Below are positions 1 through 6,478 of a DNA stretch of 10,519 bases, piece after piece. The notes beneath the pieces are model-generated. The model saw only the letters and a list, made by a program, of their open reading frames with translations, was not told the origin of the DNA and did not search any database. Every line of letters starts with the position of its first letter. Positions within the stretch are counted from its first letter, which is position 1. This DNA comes from Lachnospiraceae bacterium (GTDB taxonomy: Bacteria > Bacillota > Clostridia > Lachnospirales > Anaerotignaceae), in assembly GCA_028695945.1 (NCBI GenBank), contig JAQVIB010000053.1, positions 1-10,519 of the forward strand. The letters run 5' to 3'. Both the position numbers and the translations under genes were made by a program.

Positions 1-290
1 GTAATAAGTACAGCCAAAGGGGAAGCTCCTCTAAGTGACCTATATGCAACCCTCTCAATTGTTACACCAAGTGCGGTACATATAATAACTGCAAGCAAAA
101 TACCAACAATAGGAGGAAGCCCTAAACTGTTTACGCATATAAATACCGCAAACCCTCCTACCATAATAATATCGCCATGGGCGAAATTTAACATCTTTGC
201 AATACCGTAAACCATGGTATACCCAAGGGCAATAATAGCATATACACTGCCAAGGCTTATACCATTAATTAAATACGAAATAAACTCCAT
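1..290 (-). CDS. livH: LivH-type branched-chain amino acid ABC permease (N-terminal part, cut by window edge)
   Basis: The first roughly 96 residues of a membrane permease that would move leucine, isoleucine or valine across the cytoplasmic membrane as part of a Liv-type ABC importer. The ATG at 290-288 follows an AAAGGTG ribosome binding site. The protein opens MEFISYLINGISLGSVYAII, has the family hallmark LGYTMVYGIAKMLNFAHGD at about residues 22-40, and then strongly hydrophobic helices and a VAYRSLRG segment. These are typical of LivH. The C-terminal two thirds lie beyond base 1. It follows livJ on the same strand after a 264-base gap containing a hairpin, so co-transcription with reduced downstream expression is likely. 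The other transporter subunits (livM, livG, livF) would be expected further left. The transporter family is certain from the sequence; substrate specificity is inferred. Confidence 0.93.
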   Translation of the reverse strand, partial: MEFISYLINGISLGSVYAIIALGYTMVYGIAKMLNFAHGDIIMVGGFAVFICVNSLGLPPIVGILLAVIICTALGVTIERVAYRSLRGASPLAVLI

Positions 291-438
291 ACCAACACAC
301 CTTTCCTAATGTTTTAATTACACATTGCTTTAGCCAATGTATAAATTTTTTACCCCAAGGCACAAAATACCAATATAATCCAATCAGTGGTGCACTACTA
401 CCAATACTAAAGGTATTACCTTTGCCTAAAACTAAACA

Positions 439-464
439 GGAGGGCTGTCCACAGACAACCCTCC
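439..464 (-). terminator. Stable hairpin between livJ and livH (attenuator or mRNA stabiliser)
   Basis: An 11-base arm (439-449, GGAGGGCTGTC) pairs with 454-464 (GACAACCCTCC) around a CACA loop, with one mismatch. On the minus (transcribed) strand it is followed by TGTTTAGTTTTAGG, which is T-rich but not a clean U-run, so termination should be partial. Two smaller hairpins come just before it in the transcript: GTTTTG/CAAAAC, and GCTTT/AAAGC. A partial terminator or 3' stabiliser after a binding-protein gene would make much more LivJ than permease, as is common in ABC importer operons. That role is inferred. Confidence 0.55.
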
Positions 465-554
465 GCAATTGCTTTCGTAATAAAAGCACCGTTTTGTTAT
501 TTGCAAAACAGAATTTAAAATACTGATTTAAACAATTAACCAGTGTTTCATTAG

Positions 555-1742
555 TTACATAGCTGTGTATGCACCGTTTTGAATCTTAACAGCCTTTGGC
601 TCTTTGTTTGGCTCGCCGCTTGCGTTCCATGTCATGCCAGCACCTGTAAGACCATCAATTGAAATCTTAACCATAGAAGCCTTCATTGCTTCACAAATGT
701 CAGATACATTCATGTCTGGTGTTACTTTTGCATCTTCCATAGCTGCTTTAATTGCATAAATAGCATCGTAAGCATCAGCTGCAAACTGGTTTGGTGTATC
801 GTTGTATGCTGCTTTGTAAGCCTCTACAAATTTCTTTGTAAGGTCATCCTGTGCATCTGCGGCAAATGGTGTAAGAAGCATTACGCCCTCTGCAAGTTTT
901 GTGTCAAATTTTTCAACATTAAGAATACCGTCAAGACCGTCACAGCCAAAGAAAATTGGTGCAAAATCAAGTGAAGCTGACTGTGCAAGAATTAATGAAG
1001 CTTCTGTGTAGTAAATTGGTAAAAATACCATTTCAGCCCCTGCTGATTTTGCTTTTTGAAGCTGAACAGAGAAGTCTGTTTTGCTGTCAGCAGTAAAAGC
1101 TTCTGCAGCTACAATTTCAATACCCTGATTTGGTGCTTCTGCAGCAAATTTTTCATAAATTCCTGAAGAATAAACATCTGAACTATCGTAAATTACAGCA
1201 ACCTTTGTTGCAATCTTGTTTTCGCCAATGTACTTTGCAGATGCAGCACCCTGGTCTGGGTCTGAGAAGCAGACACGGAAAGCGTTGTCATTTGCAATAC
1301 AAGGAACAGCTGAACCTGATGGTGTAATTTGGAACATGTTGTCTGCAGCTGTTTTATCAGCTACTGCAATACAAGGTGTGCTTGTAACAGTACCCATAAG
1401 TGCCTGCATACCCCAATCCTTTAATGCGTTGTAAGCGTTAACAGATTTTTCTGCGTCATGCTCGTCATCCTGGAAATTAAATTCAATCTGGCTTCCGTTG
1501 ATACCGCCTGCTGCGTTAATTTCATCAACAGCAAGTTGTGCACCATTCATAACGCCAAGACCATAAACAGCCGCACCGCCTGTAATCGGTCCAATACCAC
1601 CAATTTTAAAAGTTCCCTCACTTGTACCCTCTGCTGCTGGTGTTTCCGCTGGAGTACTTGCTGGTGTCTGTGTTTTGCTTGCACATGCAGTCATAGAAAC
1701 AGCCATCATTGCTACCATTGCTAAACTTAAAAACTTTTTCAT
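555..1742 (-). CDS. livJ: LivJ-type branched-chain amino acid binding lipoprotein
   Basis: A 395-residue extracellular solute-binding protein of the Liv importer. It binds the amino acid outside the membrane and delivers it to LivH and its partners. Residues 1-20 form a lipoprotein signal peptide (MKKFLSLAMVAMMAVSMTAC) with lipobox MTAC and Cys20 as the lipid anchor. A Thr/Pro/Ala-rich linker follows (about 21-42). The type I periplasmic binding fold starts at FKIGGIGPITGGAAVYG (45-61) and continues through LAVDEINAAGGING and the ALMGTVTS region (about 114-121). Length and motifs fit the Peripla_BP_6 family. The start has an excellent AAGGGGG ribosome binding site. It is the first gene of the liv set, 264 bases ahead of livH. 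The gene lies 299 bases from the serpin genes, with a terminator between, so it is probably a separate unit. The exact ligand (Leu/Ile/Val or another amide) cannot be read from the sequence. Confidence 0.95.
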   Translation of the reverse strand: MKKFLSLAMVAMMAVSMTACASKTQTPASTPAETPAAEGTSEGTFKIGGIGPITGGAAVYGLGVMNGAQLAVDEINAAGGINGSQIEFNFQDDEHDAEKSVNAYNALKDWGMQALMGTVTSTPCIAVADKTAADNMFQITPSGSAVPCIANDNAFRVCFSDPDQGAASAKYIGENKIATKVAVIYDSSDVYSSGIYEKFAAEAPNQGIEIVAAEAFTADSKTDFSVQLQKAKSAGAEMVFLPIYYTEASLILAQSASLDFAPIFFGCDGLDGILNVEKFDTKLAEGVMLLTPFAADAQDDLTKKFVEAYKAAYNDTPNQFAADAYDAIYAIKAAMEDAKVTPDMNVSDICEAMKASMVKISIDGLTGAGMTWNASGEPNKEPKAVKIQNGAYTAM

Positions 1743-1820
1743 TCTAATTATCCCCCTTATATAGTTTAAATTTATTAGAAAACAGCTTTAATTTAACTGT
1801 GTTTTCTGCCCCTTAGTATA

Positions 1821-1876
1821 CAAAAAACAAAAAGTCCCCTTGTTGTCAAATTTCCTTTCGACGCTGAGAGGACTTT
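1821..1876 (-). terminator. Intrinsic terminator ahead of livJ (serpin terminator or liv leader attenuator)
   Basis: On the minus strand AAAGTCCTCT (1876-1867) pairs with AGGGGACTTT (1840-1831), ten pairs with one G-U. An inner GTC/GAC and AAA/TTT stem sits in the loop, and the hairpin is followed directly by TTGTTTTTTG. It is a textbook Rho-independent terminator in minus orientation only; the plus side has no U-run. It lies 166 bases after the serpin stop and 78 bases before livJ. Because a promoter-like sequence sits upstream of it, it could also be a leader attenuator for liv. Confidence 0.75.
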
Positions 1877-1912
1877 AAAATATTCATCAATATTCTATAC
1901 AAAACATCTTAT

Positions 1913-1946
1913 ATTGTAGATTGCCACAACTTTCTTAAAATGTCAA
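1913..1946 (-). promoter_or_regulatory. Candidate promoter for livJ
   Basis: On the minus strand a perfect -35 TTGACA (1946-1941) is followed 22 bases later by TACAAT (1918-1913). That spacing is too long for a standard housekeeping promoter. An alternative is TACAAT with ATTTTA 17 bases upstream. Either would start transcription near 1906 and give a leader of about 160 bases that includes the terminator at 1821-1876. Suggestive only. Confidence 0.35.
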
Positions 1947-2041
1947 CGGATTTTAATAAATTTAATAGTAAATTGTATTAATTCCAGTACATTCCCTTTA
2001 AAATCCCATAAACCTATAAAATATATGTTTTTTTAACTATA

Positions 2042-3595
2042 CTACTCTGCCGAAGAAAAGTAACCTTCAAACAGAATATCTCCAGTCTGGTTGTTTCTTA
2101 AAAGAAAGTAAAATGGATGGTCTGCAATAAATTCTGCCGGAATTTTAATCCTATCACCTTGTTCTACAAAAGATATATGTGTCTCGGCTGCCGCTTCTGT
2201 GCCTTTTTCATCAATACTTATTACTGCATTTTGAACAATTTTATTAACATAATATCCAGTGTCATTTACCATGGATGATAAATCTGCTTTTTCTTTATCA
2301 AATAAATCGTCAATTCCCATTTTCTTTAAAACTGCCATACAATCTGCTTCATTTTTAATTTTAAATTTTGGAAGTCTAACCTGCACTGCCATTTTGTCCT
2401 GGTAATTAAAAATTCTATTTAATGTTTCACTATCTAAATCTTTATCCGTCATAATGAAGGTCATATCGTAAGGAGTTTTTTCGTAGGCAGCCTTGCCATA
2501 TTCCATTGTTAGTGCTTTTAAACCATTTTCTTCATAAAAGAAATTAGTTTCTGTCTGGCTCATAAAGTCAGTCGTAGTTTTAGAGCCATTCTTATTAAAA
2601 AATGTATTTGGTTTTGTATCTATTTCATCAAAATCGTTTGCCCATTTGCCCTTAAAATAAGAGGCATTCATAAGCATTAACTCAAAATTTGTTTCTTTAA
2701 TTCCATCAGTTATTAAACCGTTTGTGTTGTCACTAATCCAATTATTCATTTTAATAATTTCACTGTTGCCTTTAATGCTCTCAGAGACTCCGTTATACTT
2801 CTCTTTAACAATATTGGTAAAATCCTTATTCCATGTAATGCCCTTTGGTAAAATTTCTTCGTTTGCCCAAATAGAATTAGCGGATGTCCATTTTGCAGTT
2901 TCGTACTGTTTTTTATCAGCGTTTTTAATCTTTTCATTAAAATCATTCAAATCATTTATTTTCAAGGCATCCAAAATCTGTTTTTGTGTTCCCCCTGTGG
3001 CTCCGTTTGCAGCCATCGCCAATGCAATCTTCAAACTTATTGGTGAAACAACACTGTTTTGGTCTTTGGAAGATTTATTTAAAAGTTCTAGCTCAAAAGA
3101 ATAATCCTTCTCAACATTTGCTTTTTGCTCGGCACTTCTTTCTTCCTTTCTCATCAGAACTCTGTACTCACCATCTACCCCGATTTCATTTTCTATCAGG
3201 TAAAAGCCATTGTTAATCATATTGCTATCGCTGATTTCTATGTAAGTTACACCATTTACTAATTCCGGCATATACTCTAAAGAAAATTCTACACCATTTA
3301 TAGTAACCTCCTTTTTGTTAGGGTTCATCCCAATTGTGCGAAAACCAAAATGAATAACGATGTTAGGTTTTTTGTATTCTATTGAACCGCCACTGCTTTC
3401 TATAATTTCTCTTAACGGAACATAAACCGCTCCATTTTTCATAAAACAAGGATTTTTATACTCTAATTTTTTCCCGCCATTTATATAAATTCCAACGTTA
3501 TTACTATTTTCAACTTGAATCTCACCTGCAAAAACTGGCACTTGCAAAAGCAAGGAACACGCCGCAAGTATAACGCCTAGTCTTTTTAATTTCAT
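2042..3595 (-). CDS. Secreted serpin 1 with N-terminal copper-amine-oxidase-N-like domain
   Basis: A 517-residue exported protease inhibitor. The ATG at 3595 is preferred: GAGGAG lies 8 bases upstream, while the in-frame GTG at 3604 overlaps that site. Residues 1-23 are a signal peptide, probably cut after VFA. Residues about 33-115 resemble the copper amine oxidase N-terminal (stalk-type) domain: ING, then NGAVYVPLREIIESSGGSIEY. The serpin domain runs from about 164 to the end, with NSVVSPISLKIALAMAANGA (180-199), WISDNTNGLI (286-295), LMNASYFKGKW (308-318), LPKFKI (408-413) and DHPFYFLLR (492-500). The hinge EKGTEAAA (463-470) has small residues, as in inhibitory serpins that trap serine or cysteine proteases by loop insertion. 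Counting 17 residues from Glu463 puts P1-P1' at Gln479-Gly480. It follows serpin 2 by 34 bases without a terminator, so both share one transcript. The target protease is unknown. Confidence 0.93.
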   Translation of the reverse strand: MKLKRLGVILAACSLLLQVPVFAGEIQVENSNNVGIYINGGKKLEYKNPCFMKNGAVYVPLREIIESSGGSIEYKKPNIVIHFGFRTIGMNPNKKEVTINGVEFSLEYMPELVNGVTYIEISDSNMINNGFYLIENEIGVDGEYRVLMRKEERSAEQKANVEKDYSFELELLNKSSKDQNSVVSPISLKIALAMAANGATGGTQKQILDALKINDLNDFNEKIKNADKKQYETAKWTSANSIWANEEILPKGITWNKDFTNIVKEKYNGVSESIKGNSEIIKMNNWISDNTNGLITDGIKETNFELMLMNASYFKGKWANDFDEIDTKPNTFFNKNGSKTTTDFMSQTETNFFYEENGLKALTMEYGKAAYEKTPYDMTFIMTDKDLDSETLNRIFNYQDKMAVQVRLPKFKIKNEADCMAVLKKMGIDDLFDKEKADLSSMVNDTGYYVNKIVQNAVISIDEKGTEAAAETHISFVEQGDRIKIPAEFIADHPFYFLLRNNQTGDILFEGYFSSAE

Positions 3596-3629
3596 TATAA
3601 TCACTCCTCATGTTATTCTTACCGTGGCT

Positions 3630-5201
3630 TTACTCTGCCGAAGAAAAGTACCCTTCAAAAAGGATATCTCCTGTTTGGTTGTTTCTTAAAAAGAAATAAA
3701 ATGGATGGTCTGCAATAAATTCTGGTGGAATTTCCTCATGCACTCCTCTGGTGGCAGAATCGGTTGACAAGGCTGCTGCCTCTGTTCCTTTTTCATCAAT
3801 GCTTATAACAGCATTTTGAACTACTTTATCAATATAATAGCCAGCTTCATTTACCATTGGCGTTAAGTCTGCTTTAGAAGCATCGAATAAGTCCTCAATT
3901 CCCATATTCTTTAACATCTGTATGCAATCCTCTCCATTTTCAATTTTGAATTTGGGAAGTTTAACATTTACCTCCATTTTATCTTGATATTTGAAAATTC
4001 TGTTTAATGTTTCGCTGTCAATCTCTTTATCTGTCATAATAAATGTCATATCGTAAGGAGTATATTCATAGCAAATGTCACCATATTCCATGGTTAAGGC
4101 TTTTAAGCCTTCTTCTTCATAAAAATAATTCATTTCAGTTCGACCCATAAAGTCAGCATAAGCTTCAGAACCATCTTTATTGTAAAAAGTACCTTTTTTT
4201 GTATTTCTCTCATTAAAAGCATTAACCCATGAACCTTTAAAATAAGAAGTATTCATAAGCATTAACTCGAAATTAGTTTCCTTAACAGCGTCTCTAATTA
4301 ACCCGTTTGTGTTATTGCTAATCCAACTGTTTATCTTGTCAATATCACTACTGCCCTTAATGCTGTCAGAAACTCCATAGTAATTTTCTTTAAGAATATT
4401 TGTAAAGTCATTGTTCCATGTAACACCCTCTGGTAAAAGTTCTTCGTTTGCCCAAATAGAATTTGAAGTAACCCATTTAGCACTGTTATACCGTCCCTTA
4501 TCGGCGTATTTAATCTTATTATTAAAGTCATTCAAATCTTTAATATTTAAAACATCCAAAATCTGTTTTTTTGTTTCCCCTGTTGTTCCGTTTGCAGTCA
4601 TAGCCAACACAACTTTTAAACTTATAGGCGAAACCACACTATTGTCGTTTTTGGAAAACTCCTTCAAAAGTTTTAAATCAAAAGAATAATCATTATCCAT
4701 ACTAGCTTTTGGTTTTTTACTTATGTTTTCCATCCTCAAAAAAACTTTGTGTTCCCCATCTTCACCTATTTTGTTTTCTATCTTATAATAGTTGTTGTCA
4801 ATACTATTTATGTCCTCAATGGACATATAGGTTACCCCATTTACTATTTCCGGCATATGCTCAAAGGATTTTTCTAATCCATTTATAGTAAACTCCTTTT
4901 TGGTAGGGTTCATCTCTATTATTGAAGGGTTCATCTCTATTATTCGGAAACTAAAAATGATAATTATGTTAGGTTTTTTGTATTCTATTGTACCACCATA
5001 ATTTTCAATGGTTTCTCTTAATGGTGCATAAACCACTCCATTTTTTATAAAGCAAGGACTTTTATACTCAATTTTTAGTCCACCATTCACATAAATTCCA
5101 ACGTTACTACTGTTTTCTCCTTGAACTTCCCCTGCAAAAACAGGTACCTGCAAAAGTAAGGAGCACGCCGCAAGTATAACACCTAATTTTTTAAACTTCA
5201 T
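3630..5201 (-). CDS. Secreted serpin 2 with N-terminal copper-amine-oxidase-N-like domain
   Basis: A 523-residue paralogue of the next gene, with the same layout: signal peptide (1-23), stalk-type domain (about 33-122, NGVVYAPLRETIENYGGTIEY) and serpin domain (about 171-523). The ATG at 5201 follows AGGAGG. Serpin landmarks are NSVVSPISLKVVLAMTANGT (187-206), WISNNTNGLI (293-302), LMNTSYFKGSW (315-325), LPKFKI (415-420) and DHPFYFFLR (498-506). The hinge EKGTEAAA (470-477) is identical to serpin 1. The following loop, LSTDSATRGVHEEI (478-491), is unrelated to that of serpin 1. Counting gives P1 Gly486 with Arg485 at P2; a one-residue register shift would make Arg485 P1, suiting a trypsin-like target. 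Residues 87-100 carry a tandem repeat absent from serpin 1. The gene starts 35 bases after a small membrane protein gene and probably belongs to the same operon. Inhibitory activity is inferred from the hinge. Confidence 0.93.
   Translation of the reverse strand: MKFKKLGVILAACSLLLQVPVFAGEVQGENSSNVGIYVNGGLKIEYKSPCFIKNGVVYAPLRETIENYGGTIEYKKPNIIIIFSFRIIEMNPSIIEMNPTKKEFTINGLEKSFEHMPEIVNGVTYMSIEDINSIDNNYYKIENKIGEDGEHKVFLRMENISKKPKASMDNDYSFDLKLLKEFSKNDNSVVSPISLKVVLAMTANGTTGETKKQILDVLNIKDLNDFNNKIKYADKGRYNSAKWVTSNSIWANEELLPEGVTWNNDFTNILKENYYGVSDSIKGSSDIDKINSWISNNTNGLIRDAVKETNFELMLMNTSYFKGSWVNAFNERNTKKGTFYNKDGSEAYADFMGRTEMNYFYEEEGLKALTMEYGDICYEYTPYDMTFIMTDKEIDSETLNRIFKYQDKMEVNVKLPKFKIENGEDCIQMLKNMGIEDLFDASKADLTPMVNEAGYYIDKVVQNAVISIDEKGTEAAALSTDSATRGVHEEIPPEFIADHPFYFFLRNNQTGDILFEGYFSSAE
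4905..4944. repeat. 21-base tandem duplication inside serpin 2
   Basis: AGGGTTCATCTCTATTATT occurs at 4905-4923 and again at 4926-4944, a period of 21 bases. It adds seven residues in frame: the protein reads IIEMNPS then IIEMNPT at residues 87-100, where serpin 1 has a single TIGMNPN. The near-perfect repeat suggests a recent slippage event in the stalk-type domain. Confidence 0.9.
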
Positions 5202-5236
5202 AATAACCCTCCTAAATCCAATAATCCCTCAAAATA

Positions 5237-5455
5237 TTATATTTTATCTTGGCTTTTTTCTTTAAACCATAATATAAATAAGCTAACTAAAAAACATGAG
5301 ATATACACAACAACAAACCTAAACAATACATGTTTAACGATATTCGGATATGTTGCGTTATATCTTTCACTAAAAAGTATTTTAGGCAATACTACTCCTC
5401 CTAATGTTCCGCCTATGCCTGGAGCAATTGCATTTTTTAATGCCTTTTTCAGCAT
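5237..5455 (-). CDS. Small membrane protein of unknown function, upstream of serpins
   Basis: A 72-residue protein that I do not recognise. The ATG at 5455 has a good GAGGTG ribosome binding site six bases upstream, which supports a real gene. The N-terminal part is basic and then Gly-rich and hydrophobic (APGIGGTLGGVVLPKI, 11-26). A clear membrane helix follows at about 44-64 (LFRFVVVYISCFLVSLFILW), and the tail is charged (KEKSQDKI). It may cross the membrane once or twice. It lies 31 bases after another small membrane protein gene and 35 bases before serpin 2, all on the minus strand with no terminator between. It could be an export or anchoring helper, or unrelated to the serpins; no function can be assigned. 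Confidence 0.72.
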   Translation of the reverse strand: MLKKALKNAIAPGIGGTLGGVVLPKILFSERYNATYPNIVKHVLFRFVVVYISCFLVSLFILWFKEKSQDKI

Positions 5456-5486
5456 TTAATCACCTCATTAAATATTAGTTATCAAT

Positions 5487-5720
5487 TTATTTTTCACTGT
5501 CATTGCTTGCAAAAAAAATGTATAAAGAGAAAAATATTACTGCAACAGTAATAAGTAAAGCAATTTCACATGGTGACTCGTTTACATATGCCCATGCATT
5601 TACATTCCAACTGCCACTGGATTTATCTATAAACTTAATTACTGTTAAAAAATATATTTCAAAAGATAAAAACAACCCTCCAAAAATAATACCCAATAAA
5701 CCCGTAGACTTGTTTTTCAT
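5487..5720 (-). CDS. Small two-helix membrane protein of unknown function, first gene of the serpin cluster
   Basis: A 77-residue protein that I do not recognise. The ATG at 5720 follows AAGGAG by eight bases. Two membrane helices are predicted by eye: residues 7-29 (GLLGIIFGGLFLSFEIYFLT and on) and 53-71 (IALLITVAVIFFSLYIFFA). They are joined by a polar loop with two Trp residues and end in a short charged tail (SNDSEK). The N terminus is positively charged, so both ends probably face the cytoplasm. It is the first gene of the minus-strand set leading through a second small membrane protein to the two serpins. Its promoter should lie in 5721-5950. Size alone could suggest a holin-like or immunity-type protein, but nothing specific supports that. 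Confidence 0.72.
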   Translation of the reverse strand: MKNKSTGLLGIIFGGLFLSFEIYFLTVIKFIDKSSGSWNVNAWAYVNESPCEIALLITVAVIFFSLYIFFASNDSEK

Positions 5721-5950
5721 TGCATAATCTCCTTAAAATCAGTAGTTATTTTCTTTTACCTTTAATCCCATTTATTTACAATATCACTGTATTCTCTAAT
5801 ATTCCATAGGCATAATTAACAATTATTTTATAAAATATGACATTATATTGAATTTGAGAGGCATTTCCCATGCTTTTTGGATGTTAAAAATATCTAAATA
5901 TTGAATAATTAAATGTAATATGCCCATATTAAAAGCGGAGGTGTAAATAT
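5721..5950. promoter_or_regulatory. Divergent intergenic region (serpin cluster / CotF-like gene)
   Basis: This 230-base AT-rich gap separates a minus-strand gene (start 5720) from a plus-strand gene (start 5951), so it should hold promoters for both. On the plus side a sigma-G/F-like motif is described separately. On the minus side I see no convincing -35/-10 pair, only AT-rich candidates. A perfect 14-base palindrome, TATTTTATAAAATA, lies at 5824-5837 and could be an operator, though such AT-rich palindromes also arise by chance. Confidence 0.5.
5902..5931 (+). promoter_or_regulatory. Sigma-G/F-like promoter motif ahead of the CotF-like gene
   Basis: TGAATA (5902-5907), a 17-base spacer and CATATTA (5925-5931) match the Bacillus forespore sigma-G consensus (TGAATA, 17-18, CATACTA) with one difference. 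The fit agrees with a spore coat-type gene downstream. The weakness is geometry: the -10 ends only five bases before the GGAGGTG ribosome binding site (5937-5943), so transcription would start within or right at that site. Confidence 0.35.
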
Positions 5951-6418
5951 ATGCAATTAACACAAAAAGAAACATCATTATTAAAAGACTTGAAGGAACA
6001 AGAACAAATTTGTGTGGAAAAATATAACAAATATTCCACCGAAGCACATGATGAACAGCTAAAAAATCTTTTTACACAAATAGGTCAAAAAGAAACTCAA
6101 CATCTTGATACCATCAATCAGATTATGAATGGTACCGTTCCATCAATGCAATCTGGCGGAGGCGGAAACAGTAATAATACATTAACCTTTACCGCCACCT
6201 ATACTGCCATTGATAATAACCAAAATAAACAGGATGACAGCTTCCTATGTACCGATTCATTATCATCTGAAAAACATGTTTCTTCCACTTATAATACTTG
6301 TATTTTTGAATTTAAAGATACGAATATTAGAGATGCTCTTAATCACATCCAAAAAGAAGAACAACAGCACGGAGAAAAGATATATAACTATATGTCCCAA
6401 AACGGAATGTATAGTTAA
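5951..6418 (+). CDS. CotF/ferritin-like spore coat protein
   Basis: A 155-residue helical protein of the Coat F-like group found in spore-forming Firmicutes, thought to be part of, or associated with, the spore coat. The start follows an excellent GGAGGTG site. Residues 1-60 form two helices (EKYNKYSTEAHDEQLKNLF, then KETQHLDTINQIMNG). A Gly/Ser/Asn-rich linker follows at 67-76. The C-terminal half (100-152) contains a further helix around EKHVSSTYNT and the ending HIQKEEQQHGEKIYNYM. Two ExxH motifs (Glu48/His51 and Glu137/His140), with Glu23 and perhaps Glu108, resemble the ligands of ferritin-like di-iron proteins, but metal binding is not shown. The gene stands alone on the plus strand between the minus-strand serpin cluster and the phage lysis genes, and ends at a strong terminator. 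A spore role is inferred from family resemblance. Confidence 0.82.
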   Translation: MQLTQKETSLLKDLKEQEQICVEKYNKYSTEAHDEQLKNLFTQIGQKETQHLDTINQIMNGTVPSMQSGGGGNSNNTLTFTATYTAIDNNQNKQDDSFLCTDSLSSEKHVSSTYNTCIFEFKDTNIRDALNHIQKEEQQHGEKIYNYMSQNGMYS

Positions 6419-6438
6419 ATTTTAAAACAAAAAAATTC

Positions 6439-6464
6439 GCCCTAAGAATTTTACTTCTTAGGGC
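6439..6464. terminator. Bidirectional intrinsic terminator
   Basis: A perfect 10-base stem (GCCCTAAGAA 6439-6448, TTCTTAGGGC 6455-6464) with a TTTTAC loop. The plus side is followed by TTTTAAATTT, and the minus side by GAATTTTTTTGTTTT after the stem. It ends the CotF-like transcript on one strand and the phage lysis transcript on the other. It isolates the serpin side from the phage genes, so serpins are unlikely to be late phage read-through products. Confidence 0.92.
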
Positions 6465-6478
6465 TTTTAAATTTCTCC

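Larger units (their letters stand above)
1743..2041 (-). other. Intergenic region between serpin 1 and livJ
   Basis: This 299-base gene-free stretch holds a promoter-like pair (1913-1946), an intrinsic terminator (1821-1876), a second AT-rich hairpin (arms AGAAAAC 1777-1783 and GTTTTCT 1801-1807) and the livJ ribosome binding site (1748-1754). No terminator is visible directly after the serpin stop at 2042, so the 3' end of the serpin transcript may lie in this region. The part from 1950 to 2041 is AT-rich with no recognisable gene or RNA. Confidence 0.7.
2042..5201 (-). repeat. Tandem gene duplication (two serpin copies)
   Basis: The two serpin genes, 2042-3595 and 3630-5201, are direct copies of one gene. 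Their proteins align without gaps except for seven extra residues in serpin 2 (residues 94-100 region) and one extra loop residue in serpin 1. The first 24 residues, the hinge and the last 20 or so residues are almost identical. The copies have drifted in the middle and diverge completely in the reactive loop. An unequal-crossover duplication followed by diversification is the simplest reading. Confidence 0.9.

Noticed and set aside
265..489. Open frame of 74 codons on the minus strand between livJ and livH
   Set aside because: It overlaps the start of livH and a GC-rich hairpin, has no ribosome binding site, and the protein has no domain-like pattern.
1846..1887. Short frame MNILKSSQRRKEI in the livJ leader, a possible Leu/Ile leader peptide
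   Set aside because: There is no ribosome binding site ahead of it and only three branched-chain codons; overlap with the terminator hairpin may be chance.
1743..1950. T-box or known riboswitch in the livJ leader
   Set aside because: No T-box sequence (AGGGTGGNACCGCG) and no other conserved riboswitch core could be found by eye.
1955..1985. CodY-type operator upstream of the livJ promoter
   Set aside because: The best AATT-flanked window differs from AATTTTCNGAAAATT at about five of fifteen positions, which is unconvincing in such AT-rich DNA.
2724..3216. Plus-strand open frames of 126 and 76 codons opposite serpin 1
   Set aside because: They mirror a strongly supported serpin gene, have no ribosome binding sites and show no family features; the same holds for the frames opposite livJ and serpin 2.
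3535..3595. LAAC near the start of both serpins as a lipobox
   Set aside because: Cys13 comes after only a short hydrophobic run and the hydrophobic stretch continues beyond it to VFAG; ordinary signal peptidase I cleavage after VFA is a better fit.
2042..5201. Copper amine oxidase activity in the serpins
   Set aside because: Only the N-terminal stalk-type domain is present; there is no catalytic domain and no topaquinone or copper site.
5823..6047. Minus-strand 74-codon frame overlapping the CotF-like gene start
   Set aside because: It runs antisense to a well-supported gene with a strong ribosome binding site and has no such site itself.
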